Origin: Flaveria trinervia
Lineage: Eukaryota > Streptophyta > Magnoliopsida > Asterales > Asteraceae
NCBI GenBank assembly: GCA_025506515.1
Contig: CM046443.1
Coordinates: forward strand, 20,118,700 to 20,182,699
DNA: 64,000 nt
Direction of reading: 5' to 3'
Positions within the stretch are counted from its first letter, which is position 1. Every line of letters starts with the position of its first letter. A program made the translations under genes and the position numbers. Positions 50,412 through 60,785 of the stretch are shown in pieces. The notes beneath the pieces are model-generated. The model was not told the origin of the DNA, did not search any database, and worked only from the letters and a program-made list of their open reading frames with translations.

Positions 50412-50981
50412 CTGTAACACATGAAACATAAACATTAGAGTTGTGTATAGGAGATAACAATTGAATCTTAAACTATTTTAAATCAATCTAGTTCAATCGT
50501 GCGATTGAACCATATGACTGAGTTCAATCGTGCGATTGAACCATACGACTGAGTTCAGTCGTGCGATTGAGCCTGCGACTGAGTTCAGTTGTGTGATTGA
50601 GCTTGCGACTAAACTTAGTCGTGTGTTAAGCCATGCGGTTGACTCAGTCGTGTGACTATGTCACCGAATGATTCAATCGTGCGAATGAATCTTGCGCCTG
50701 GCTCAATCGTGCGACTGAAGTTCATTCGGAGTGTGCATTAGCAGAAGACTTTGTGCGACACTCCAACCCCGAATCTTTGTCAAATCTTGATGTTAGACGT
50801 TGTGTTTAGACTCATTAGATTCGCAGGAACTCTAAATATCACTTAATGTCCTTCATTTCAATGATTATGTCCATTTAAGTGGTCTATTTTAAGAGTTTTA
50901 CTGATTTCTTGATTTTAGGCGATTAGGTCAGTTAGGGTTTGATTTCACCGGTCATTTTGATGGATTTCAGTCCCATAATAC
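50412..50981 (-). other. Predicted leader intron of element A ORF3
   Basis: Minus strand donor CTACAG-GTATTA at 50,981 and acceptor TGTGTTACAG at 50,412, after a T-rich tract, five bases before the ORF3 ATG. 570 bp. It contains an array of CAATCGTGCGATTGA-like words (50,491-50,725). The prediction rests on splice consensus and on the parallel layout in element B. Confidence 0.5.
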
Positions 50982-51405
50982 CTGTAGATGAACAATAGAT
51001 CAGTTAGTAACACAATCGGCAAGAAATCAAGGTGAGATGAAATTTTGGCAGGGTGTCTACGTATGAGCAGGTTTTGAACAATTTGAGGGGTGGTGAGGAA
51101 TGCGACCGACTCACCCCTCTTTATATACTGTCTTAATGTTCAATCGTACGACTGGACCCATACGCATGCTCTAGTCGTGTGACTGAGCCCATACTCATGC
51201 TTCAGTTGTGCGACTGGGGTACAGTCGTGCGACTGGTTCATACTCCTTGATCCATTTGTGTGATTGGTTCAGTCTTGTAGTCCAATCGCATGGTTGTTCC
51301 ATACTCATGGTCCAGTCATGTGACTGGCTCATACTTATGGTTCAATTGTGTGATTGGCTCATGCTTATGATCCAATCGTGCGAATGGCTCATACTTATGA
51401 GCTTG
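50982..51405 (-). promoter_or_regulatory. Promoter-like module upstream of ORF3 in element A
   Basis: On the minus strand an array of CAGTCGTGCGACTG-like words (51,131-51,405) runs directly into TATATAAAGAGG (TATA at 51,120-51,127). A leader of about 110 nt then reaches the predicted splice donor. The same array-then-TATA order exists in the U3 of this element's LTRs. Confidence 0.5.
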
Positions 51406-52825
51406 AGCCCTTTACACTTTCAACCCTTTAAAATGTTAACATTTGATACACATAATGACCTTTTAACACCATTTGATCACCTCAACGTGATCCTTTTAGT
51501 TTAAGACTGATTGATCACCTCAGATGTGATCCTTTTAATTTAAAATTGATTTGTCACCTTAGACATGACCCATTTTAATTTAAACTGATTAGTCATCTCA
51601 GACGTGACCCATTTTAGTAAGTGAGTCATAGAGTGCATCCAGTTTTATAGTCTGACGATTAATCCTACAAACAACTAGAGAATAGAAAATGACTTAGAAC
51701 TTTAAAAGAAAACAAGACATATTTTTGTTGTTTTGGGTTTGAGCAGAATAACTTCAAGTTGATTAGATCATTTCTGGAACGATTCATTATGGAATCATAC
51801 AGGTATAACAGAATCGTTTGGGAACCCCTTATTAACATGCCCTCGATGCTAGATTCTTGTTATGTTTGAGAGTTATGAGCACTTTCAAGAAATCATTCTA
51901 AAGCTATAAGATGCACACAATGATTATGACTTTCAAGAATTACAGTCACGATGATTGTCAGTATGTTTGTCCCCTTAAATCCATACATAGACTTTTGACT
52001 TACAATGGTAATAAATTAGATTTAATTATTCAACAAGCTTTTGTGGATCTCACACATATATGGTAATCAACATTTCTTAGGAGATTTTTGAGAGGTTTAC
52101 GGGTATTGTACAAGAAGAAACTATTCTAAGAGCTTTCAAAGAGATGCCAAGCCTCAGGTCAGTGCCCCCGCACATCAGAGAGGCACAAACAACAATGAAT
52201 TCTAGAATATTTAGGTTATGCTTATCCTCAGGTCAGTACCACCGCACAGCAGAGAGGCACACAACCTATCTTCTTGTTGGAGTATTTATTTTTCTTTTGC
52301 ACATAACGCACCAACAACATTAGTCATTAGCTTGATTGCATTTAGCAGTTTTTACATGTGCTTTGCTCATATTTATGGTCATCCGCACACATTTGTGGCG
52401 TTTATTTTGCTCGTCACCCCTTATTGGAAATGCGTTGATTTTGTTAACCAGGGATAAGATGAGAACCCACAACAAGTTGAAAAAGTTAGTTTGAATTTTT
52501 AATTCACCAATAAAGTCTACTCATCTATTGTTTTGAATCTACCGACACATCATATAATGAACTAGCAACCTTTAGGTCTACTTTCTCTATGTTACTCAGT
52601 AGCCAACTAGTTTAACTAATCATTTTTCTTTAGTTGTGCTTAGACTTCTTAGACTTGTACTTTGAGTTTCGCATTTTAAGCATACTAGTTTTAAAGTCCC
52701 AGCCAATTCATTCCCCGTGTACTATCATTTTCCATAGACTTTGCATCAGAAACACAGATTTGATTTCATTTCTATTAGCTAAGCTGTCCCCCCCGTCGTA
52801 TTAATTTTTTGTAAAGGTCAACGCG
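51406..52825 (-). other. Spacer between RNase H and the ORF3 promoter of element A
   Basis: No ORF. Contains a 36-bp direct repeat (52,152-52,187 and 52,226-52,261, with CTCAGGTCAGT and AGAGAGGCACA) and short GATCACCTCA.ACGTGATCC-like repeats at 51,475-51,610. Confidence 0.5.
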
Positions 52826-53486
52826 TTAAAAATCCGTATTAATTTTGACAACATCAATTAATTGCTTTTCAAAACAGTCATATATAAAGTGATACTTAAT
52901 ACCGATGTATTTAGTTTTAGGATGTTGGACCGGATTTTTGGTTACATCAATAGTAGCAGAATTATCAACAAAAATAAGAGTGTTAGAAAATTGCAAACCG
53001 TAGTCGCGCATTTGCTGTTGAACCCAAATTATTTGTGAACAACAACTAGAAGCAGCAACGTATTCAGCTTCACATGTTGACAGAGCAATGGAGGTTTGCT
53101 TCTTACACTGCCAGGTGACTAACCGTCTACCAAAGAACTGACATCCCGCTGATGTTGACTTGTAATTCATTTTGCAATCACCACAATCCGAGTCACTATA
53201 AGCTGTAAGCTCAAAGTCATCGTCATGAGGATACCAAAACCCGAGTGTTGGAGTACCCTTCAGAGAACGAAAACTCCTTTTGACGCTGATGAGATGGTTT
53301 ACTTTTGGCTTCGCCTGATATCCGGAACAAAGACACATCGCGTACATGATATCAGGTCGTGAGGCTGTGAGGTACATGAGAGATCCGATCATTCCTCTGT
53401 ACATGGTGGCATTAACCAGATCACCATTTTTGTCAGGTGCCATGTCATGGTTTGTAGCAAGTGGAGTTCCAGCTGCTGAAGCATTT
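52826..53486 (-). pseudogene. Copia RNase H region of element A
   Basis: Reads TPLATNHDMAPDKNGDLV, YRGMIGSLMYLTASRPDIMY, SDSDCGDCKMNYKSTSAGCQF, LSTCEAEYVAAS, and IFVDNSATIDVTKNPVQHPKTKYI. The end of the domain (VKINTDF, then DLYKKLIRRGG in another frame) is broken. The upstream pol is absent because coding stops at the LTR at 53,487. Confidence 0.9.
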
Positions 53487-54042
53487 TGTCAGGACCGTGT
53501 ACGTACGGAATACTAACGGATTTTGCATTTATACCGAATCAAATAGTGCGGAATCCTATTTGATTGGCGATCCAATCAGTGAGAACAATTACCCGATCGA
53601 TATAAGATTGAAACTAAATGTTATGAACGAGTAGAGATCGATCAGGATTGTTCTATGAAGTTGGACAGGCTTCCTAGGACGTTGTAGACGGCTAGGGTTC
53701 GTAAGAGTATCAAGTGTTTCTCAAGTCTTTCAAGTCTCCTTTTTTCAAAAATTAGATGCTATTTATAGGTTATGGGTTTCCAATCGTACGACTGAACCAT
53801 GCGATTGATCCATACTCACGACTAGAGGTTCAATCGTGCGACCGAGTCAATCTTATGTCTCAATCGTGCGACTGATCCAGTCTCCTGGTTCAGTCATGCG
53901 ACTGGTCCATTAGCATGATGTTTTAATGCGTATGATCCATAAGCATGGTCCATTCGTATGAAGACTCATACGACTAAGTTTGAACACATTTCTTAATCAC
54001 TATTGACTAAGAACTATGTACAACAACCTCAAACCTATATAG
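53487..54042 (-). repeat. Truncated second LTR of element A
   Basis: TGTCAGGACCG onward, matching 43,668-44,240, with TATAAATA at 53,760-53,767 and the palindromic array at 53,782-53,925. It ends at 54,042 where the next gypsy LTR starts. Confidence 0.85.
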
Positions 54043-55917
54043 TGTAAGGCCCCGTTCCCGAGATGCTTACAGCTGGTAAATCATTGCACATAAAACATAT
54101 GTTTTCATCATATTACATAAAAACGTTATAGCGGAAACAATTAAACAAAACATTCCATTTCGTAATAAGGGCTTTTGCAAAATAATACATCGTTATCATG
54201 TTACAAAATACATGTTGCATTACATCACAAAAGCATTACAAAAATGGAATCCATCCAAAAGAGCTGAGTAGCCGCCCCATGCCATCCCCAACAACATTAC
54301 CTACCAACTGGAAACACATAAAAAGTCGGCGTTGCTGAGTGAGTTATAGTTTTATAATAAAACATACTTTACTATTATTAAAACCATACTTTACTTTCAT
54401 TAAAACCATACTTTACTTTTGCATGTGATCACACATCATACGTACACATAGATAATATCATTATTATCTTCATTACCGTTCTTTCTTTCACTTTTCATAT
54501 CTTCCGTACCAATAATGTGCTACACCCCAAACTATATGGCTACTGGGCCGAAGTCTATAAATAGACAACTATACATGGTGCCGCAGTACCGGGGTAAGCG
54601 GTAGAGGTTCTATACAAATGGTTGATCACAAAGACGGACCTGGATGTGCATCCTTCTGGGGTAGCGAACTCGCACACCGTTGGGCTAACACCTTACAATC
54701 TGGCGTGTCCCTTCCATACATTTGCTTGCAAGCCTTTCGTTTCTTTCGTTCATTTATGCATGCATTCTTTCATTTCGTTCCCCTTTTCATTATCTTCCAC
54801 TTTACAATACATAATACTTTTCGTTCATTCATTAACATGCAAGGAAAGCCACAGGAAGACAATCAAGTAAAACAAGGAACATAATAAACGTACAACATCA
54901 TCATACGAGGCATAAGATACACATACATAACAACATACATAAGCAATAAACCCACACCGATAACATGCCCTAACATCATCTATGACCACAAAATTCAACT
55001 TACAGGAACTCCCGGGAACCTCCCATGTCATAGCCTATCTCTACACAACTCCCCGAAAGTCAGAAGGTTAAACTAGGCTCTTTCGGGTGCACGAGCCCTA
55101 TTTGGGCGTATGGACACCCTTCAGTCACGTGGCCTCCCATGCAAATGAATACTTAGGCAAATGGACATTAGGTGAATGAACCAATGTGGATGGACACTAT
55201 GGGCGGATGGACCTATGCGAATGAACACTTAGGCATATGGACCCTCAATCGCACGACTCCCATGCGAATGAACCTCAGTCGCATGACTCACAGGCGTATG
55301 GACTCCAGTCACACGAATTGCATGCGTATGGACCCCAGTCGCATTACTTTTGTTTGTATGACCTCCAGTCGCATGCCATACGGTCGCATAGCCCTAGCTG
55401 ATGCAGAATACAGCTCACTCCCAAACCCAATCTACCATTTTCGGCCTCCAAGCTCACATAAACCCATTCTAAGCTCAAATCAACCATCCTAAAAACACAT
55501 ACCACAACACCATACAAGCACACATAAGCCTGAAATCAAACCCCAAACGAAACGCCCACAAACACATACACATGGGTCAAACACACACGCTTCAAAAATG
55601 GGTTTTACTATGTGTTCTAGCCCCAAATCAGTTGAAAAAGAGTAAAAGAGGGGTCCTAGAACTCACACAAACGACACCGTCGGGTAGAGCTTCGATTAGA
55701 CCCGCTACACTTCAACTTTCATGCCTGAAATCATGAAAACGAGCTCGAAAACCCCTTTTCTCCTCTCTTCTTCCTCTCTTTGGCTGATTTTACAAGTGTG
55801 GGGAGAGGGTGAGGGTTGATTTTACAAGTGTGGCGAGTTTGGTCCCTCGACTTTGGTCTTTATTTCTTTTTTTTCTCCTTTCGTCGGCTTCAAAAAAGTA
55901 AATAACTGGGTGTTACA
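54043..55917 (-). repeat. Gypsy LTR with CpG-containing repeats
   Basis: 1,875 bp, TGTAAGGCCCC to GGGTGTTACA on the + strand. 55,090-55,395 holds degenerate repeats such as CAATCGCACGACTC, CAGTCGCATGACTC and ATGCGAATG. The last 360 bp (low coordinates) match the end of the solo LTR near 29.0-29.4 kb on the opposite strand. Confidence 0.83.
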
Positions 55918-55929
55918 AGTCCACTCCCC

Positions 55930-56394
55930 TTAAATAAGTTTTGGTCCCCGAAACATGTTATTCCTCAAACAAACATGGGTAATGATGCCTAATTCTTCTT
56001 CAGTCTCCCACCTTGACTCGGATCCTTTCTTGTGCTTCCACTGTACACGCATAAGAGGAACCACTTTATTCCTCAGCCTCTTCTCTTTTCGGTCGATGAT
56101 TGCCACTGGTTGCTTCACGTAATTAATCCGTTCGTCTACTTTGATATCCTTTAGTGGAACAATCATATCTTCCTCTTCCAAGCACTTTCTCAGATGAGAT
56201 ACATAGAACGTCATGTGAATTCCACTTAACTCATCTGGTAACTCTAGTCTATAGGCCACCTCTCCTACTCGAGCAATGATTCAAAAAAGGTCCTATATAC
56301 CTTGGGCTCAACTTGCCCCGCTTTCTGAATCGGATAATACCCTTCCAAGGTGAGACCTTCAACATAACCCGGTCACCCCCTAGAACTCAATTGG
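55930..56394 (-). pseudogene. Gypsy pol C-terminus (integrase tail, chromodomain-like)
   Basis: Reads VSPWKG, FRKRGKLSPRYIGPF, then after a frameshift MAYRLELPDELSGIHMTFYVSHLRKC, the linker VAIIDRKEKRLRNKVVPLMRVQW, and WETEEELG. It is homologous to the tail at 17,682-18,071 but clearly diverged, so it belongs to a different gypsy family. Confidence 0.85.
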
Positions 56395-56707
56395 TGATAG
56401 GATCAAATGAATAAATTTGTGATGATTTGTAAACACAATTCAATGAAATTCACACAAAGTAATCAAATCAAAACAAGATATCAATAAAATTCAAGTTTTC
56501 ATTAATATCAAGCTAGGACAATTACAAGTATGAAAGCAGATTCAAATATCTTGTGTATTCTTTTCTATCTACCTGCAAATCTAAGCTATTTATACTGAGA
56601 ACAAAAAGTAAAGGAACTAACAAATTACACAAATAGTCCCTATACTATTACAAACTATCAAAAGACAAATAAAGACAACATGTTAATCTTTCTTAGAGCA
56701 CTTAACA
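56395..56707 (-). repeat. 3' LTR of copia element B
   Basis: 313 bp, TGATAGGATC to CACTTAACA on the + strand; minus-strand TATAAATAGC box near 56,590. It contains no palindromic repeat array, unlike the LTRs of element A. Confidence 0.75.
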
Positions 56708-56721
56708 ATACTCCCCCTAAG
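56708..56721 (-). other. Polypurine tract of copia element B
   Basis: Minus strand CTTAGGGGGAGTAT directly before the LTR start TGTTAAGTGC. Confidence 0.78.
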
Positions 56722-56851
56722 ATTGACATGGTCTTTAGTCTTCAAACTCTTCAAGCTTTGACTGCTAACTTTATCTTCAATTCTATCTTCAGCCTTGACT
56801 TCATCATTCAAAGTAATCTGCTAGTTCTTCTTTGACTTTGAACATTGGCTT

Positions 56852-59800
56852 CTATTTGTACATATCTAACTCTTTCAAAGCTTTTAATATTGCAGACTTG
56901 AATTTACTTGCAAGAATGCCTTGTTCGGGTTTAGCTTCATTTGTTTTAATCTCCATCTTATCCATTCTCTCCAATGTGTATTTTGAAAGACATGAAATAT
57001 CAATATTAGCATATAACTCAATAGGCTTGTTACTTTCCTTTGAGTATACTTCTAATACCCCTTTCCTTGATATTCTCATGAATTCAATATCTTTAATATC
57101 TTTCTTGACAATGTTGGCATACGCAAGAGCTTTTCTTAAAGATATCCTTTCCATGGCAGCATTTATCACATTGATAATAGAAATGAAATATTTCTTATCT
57201 TGCTCAGCCACTTTAGGAGATACTTTCTCAAAATTTTGTACTGACAAAAATGAAATATAACTTGGATGTAACAGTTTTAGTTCAAAAACTCCAAATAAAG
57301 TAATCATGTCCTCATCCCATCTTTCTAGATTTCGGACTAACTTCAGCTCAAATGTCTCAATGTTATAAAACCAGCTGAGAATTGGCTTTGAGTTTTGATT
57401 ACCGCCAATCACTTTCAGTCCAGGAGTTGTAATTTTTCAAAATGTTTATCACAAAATTCTATGAAAGAATGTTCTTCTTCTGAATGAACTCCCTTAAGCT
57501 TCTTGTTTTTCTTCAGAGTAGCAAAGTACTCTTTGTCCTCTTGATCACATCTTGTGTTAAGAAAATTACTCGATCTATCCAATCCTCTTTTTAATAATTC
57601 TACAAACATCTTCCTACGCTTTGAATCAGAAGGATTGATCAGAGGTAATCTATTCAGCTCTTTTAAATCTTGCACAGGAAGTTTTATGATACTGGAATAA
57701 AAATGATAAACATCACATACAACATTTACTCTCTTTATCAAAATGCATCAAACACTTCATCATACTTCCATGCAATGATCTTTACTTGGTTGGTAAAATC
57801 TGGAGCAATCATAGCATTCAACAGGTCAGCAACTGATTGTCCTTTTTGCAATATGTTTCTTACCAAGTCTCCGGTTGTTCTTGAACTATCAAGAATATGC
57901 CTTTGTTCAGTTGATGCTTTATAAGTCTGTCTTTCTGGATCAGCAAACATTTCTATCAATTCTTTTCTATGAGCATGAGCATCATCAAATCTTGACATTT
58001 GTTTTATCTCCTGAGGCTTTAACATTCTTGTTCTTTTTGTTATTTCAAGATACTGAGGGTTATCTGTATCAAGCACTATCATTTTCTTCATTTGTTTCTC
58101 AGTTTCTTGAAAGCTTCTAACAAGATTTCTCAGAGATACAGATTGTAATCTCTTCAGCTTCCTCCAAGGGTAATTTCTAGCTTGCAACCATGATCTAAGA
58201 GCGGGAATACTCATATCATCTAGATCAGGATGGTGCAACTCAGAACTAGACAATTCTTCTACATTTATTACCTCTTTTGCTCTTAACCATTCACCATGCT
58301 CAACAACTATCTCATTTGGATCTATTGAAGCAACTGACACTGCATAGATACATTTCTCGTATTCATCATTAATCTGAGAAATAGTCAGTCCATCCAAATA
58401 TACTTGATTGTATTTCATGTTCGCAAGATAATTATATTTTTTCTTCAAAGTCTTGTGGAACTTCATCTTGTTCTTGAATATGTTCTTGTGAAGAGAAATG
58501 TGACACAAATTCAGCTTCATCAATATCTTCATTATCTAGAACTTCATCATACCAATCATCATTGTATATTTCTTCAATATCATCTAAAGCATCAATCTGT
58601 TCTTGAACATTTTGCTCTTCAGTGGATTCTTCAGTTCTTTGAAGCTTAAAAGAGGATTCAGTTTGACCAATATCTTCTAATTCATTCACTTTCCTTTTGC
58701 CTTTTCTTTGCTCAAGATTTTCTTCAACCTGCATCTCAGTACTGATCACATGTACTAGTGATATAGATTTCTGAGCTTCTCTTTCCTTTAGCAATTCAGC
58801 TTTGAGATTTTCATTTTCTTTAGATAATTTCTTGAATTTCTCCTCAAGACTATCATAATCTTTAATCATTACTTCAAAGTTCTTTATCACGTCTTCTTTA
58901 TCTTTGGCAAAACTAACAATCTTTTCATTTTTTAATGCATTTTCTTCAGACAACTTTAAATTTTCATCTTTGAGATTTTGCATTTCTTTTTCACAAGATC
59001 TGATTATCTCTTTTATTCTTTCATTTTCCACTTTCAACTCTTCAATCTCTTTTTCTTTGCTTAAATTTTCTTCTTTCAATTTTTCAATCTCATCAATGTC
59101 AACTATTTCCTCTGTTTGTATAGACACATTGTGTGACATACTAACAGGGATTTCTTCTGCTCCTTCATTTGTATCAATTTCAAATACTGGATTGAATAAA
59201 ATATCATTTATAAAGTCAGACTCAAATGTTTGATTTTGAGAATTTCTTTCTTGTACATCTTCCTCAACATTTTCTTCAATCATAGGTTGTGTCTCATTTA
59301 CAGTATCTTCTGCATTTCTTTCTTCATTTCCTTCTTGATTTGCTTTAGTGGCATCATCATTTCCATCATCATCATCATCACTTTCTTCACTTGATGAAAT
59401 TTCAGACACATCATCATCACTTTCTTCATCAACTTCTACATCTTCAATCAGATCATTTGGATCTATTGGTTCTTCTTTAGTTAGATGGAAGTGTGGCTGA
59501 GTAATATCAACTTCATCCATTGATACATTCCTGATATAATCAAAAACTGGAATGTTTTGAGCACCAGTGATCATTGCCAGTCTTTTGTAAACAATCTCTG
59601 ACATGTGCTCTAACTGAATCTTTTCACCAATAACTTCTTCAGCATACAGATCTGGATTTGCATCATTAATAAGAAGTTGAAGAAATCTTGGGTACATCAA
59701 ATACTTATGCCTTACTCCTCTTTCCTGATTAAAAATGAATCCATTCATTATCCACTTAGCCATATTAAATCTTCTGTTTGTGGATAAGGCTATAATTGGA

Positions 59801-60294
59801 GATGCAATGTCTACAGGGAATGAATCCCAACCCACACTTCTTTTTGACATGCAATGTTGAAAGATATAGCACAAAAGCTTCCAATGCTTAAATACACGAG
59901 CTCTGAAAAATTGCTTCTTAGGGAAATGATCTGGATGACCCATTTGTAGAAAAACTTCTCTACATTCATTAAATGTATATTTTGATAAATCTTCAGGATC
60001 ATTATCACCCAGTCTTAGAGCTTGTCTAATTGCTTCTTCAGAAACTTCAAGCATTCTTTCTCATGTGATGAAGGCTCTTAGAACTTTGTTTCCTTGATCA
60101 TCTCTTTCAATTTGAGCAGTTCTCCAGAATTTCTTAATCATTCTTCCATTTATCATGGGCCTTGCACACATAGCATAAACATATTTTGTTCTAAGTAAAA
60201 ATCTGATAATATTTTCATATCTAGTAGCTTCTCTGTTTTCATCATCTAAAAATGCAGCTACATTATGTTTTGGCTCTAATTTTAATTCTGTCAT
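56852..60294 (-). pseudogene. ORF3 of copia element B (MYPRFLQ family)
   Basis: Extra ORF between pol and the 3' LTR; function unknown. The ATG at 60,294 follows a splice acceptor directly, which decides the start (MTELKLEPKHNVAAFLDDE). One frame runs 60,294-58,432 with a single in-frame TGA at 60,063-60,061. Domains: N-terminal region with TKYVYAMCARPM, KKFWRTAQI, SVGWDSFPVDIASPI, STNRRFNM and LMYPRFLQLLIND; acidic tract with a SEESDDDDD run; a coiled coil of about 110 residues (59,100-58,790). After a frameshift near 58,440-58,530 the C-terminal domain continues (YNYLANMKYNQVYLDGL, LRSWLQARNYPWRKL, KIIAWKYDEVF). Further shifts at about 57,740 and 57,430 precede KPILSWFYNIETFELKL and the end at 56,852. 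Intact length would be roughly 1,100 residues. It might be an env-like Sirevirus ORF, but no membrane segment or signal peptide is evident. Confidence 0.68.
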
Positions 60295-60785
60295 CTGCAA
60301 AACACAACAAAAGTATTATGAGAACATTGAATGTTGATTAATGAAATTTATTTCTACATATGACTTTTGATTTTGACTTTTTAATTTGACCTTTTATTTT
60401 TACTTTTGAATTAAGATTTCAAGTTGTAAAACATTTATCTTTATTCATTTTGAATTTATTATTTAACATTTCAATTTTGATTTAATTTTAATTTTTATTT
60501 ATTATTGATCAAAGAATGACTGTCTGTTCATCTTCTTCTTCTTCGACTATGTATAATCGACTGAGTTCATCATCAACAAAAAATTTTCACTTTAAGATCA
60601 AAACAATACATCAACAGACTCGCATATATGTTCTTATTAATAATCCAGCTTCAATTTTTGATATGATACTCATTTGATAAGATTAAACTTGGATTATATT
60701 GGTTCGAACACCCAAATAGCATTCAACCGTCTATGACAAAGCACTGATTTAACCCAAAATTTATATATTTGAATCACAAACTTAC
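60295..60785 (-). other. Predicted leader intron of element B ORF3
   Basis: Minus strand donor AAAC-GTAAGT at 60,785 (full consensus GTAAGT) and acceptor TTGTTGTGTTTTGCAG ending at 60,295, one base before the ATG. 491 bp, very T-rich on the minus strand, as plant introns are. Confidence 0.6.

Larger units (their letters stand above)
43668..54042 (-). mobile_element. Copia element A (Sirevirus-like), internally deleted
   Basis: Two LTRs in the same orientation: 43,668-44,422, complete, with polypurine tract; and 53,487-54,042, cut by a gypsy LTR. Between them on the minus strand are RNase H, a spacer with repeat arrays, a promoter-like module, and a long ORF3 before the 3' LTR. Gag, protease, integrase and most of RT are missing: the 5'-side LTR abuts pol coding directly with no primer site. 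An extra ORF downstream of pol and palindromic LTR repeats recall Sireviruses (SIRE/Maximus lineage), which is inference. A 2.5-kb solo LTR is nested in ORF3. Confidence 0.78.
54043..56394 (-). mobile_element. Gypsy element fragment: 3' LTR plus end of pol
   Basis: LTR 54,043-55,917, minus-strand polypurine tract TTTAAGGGGAGTGG adjoining it, then the integrase tail with chromodomain-like end. The element is cut at 56,394 by the LTR of copia element B. Its LTR family matches the solo LTR at 14,461-29,382. Confidence 0.8.

Noticed and set aside
55172..55492. 106-codon frame rich in Met, Arg and Thr on the + strand
   Set aside because: Created by the ATGCGAATG / GGCGTATGGA repeats of the gypsy LTR.
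56832..60008. Several open frames on the + strand and alternative minus frame opposite ORF3 of element B
   Set aside because: They overlap the coherent coiled-coil and acidic ORF3 reading and have skewed Ser/Phe or Ile composition typical of shadow frames.
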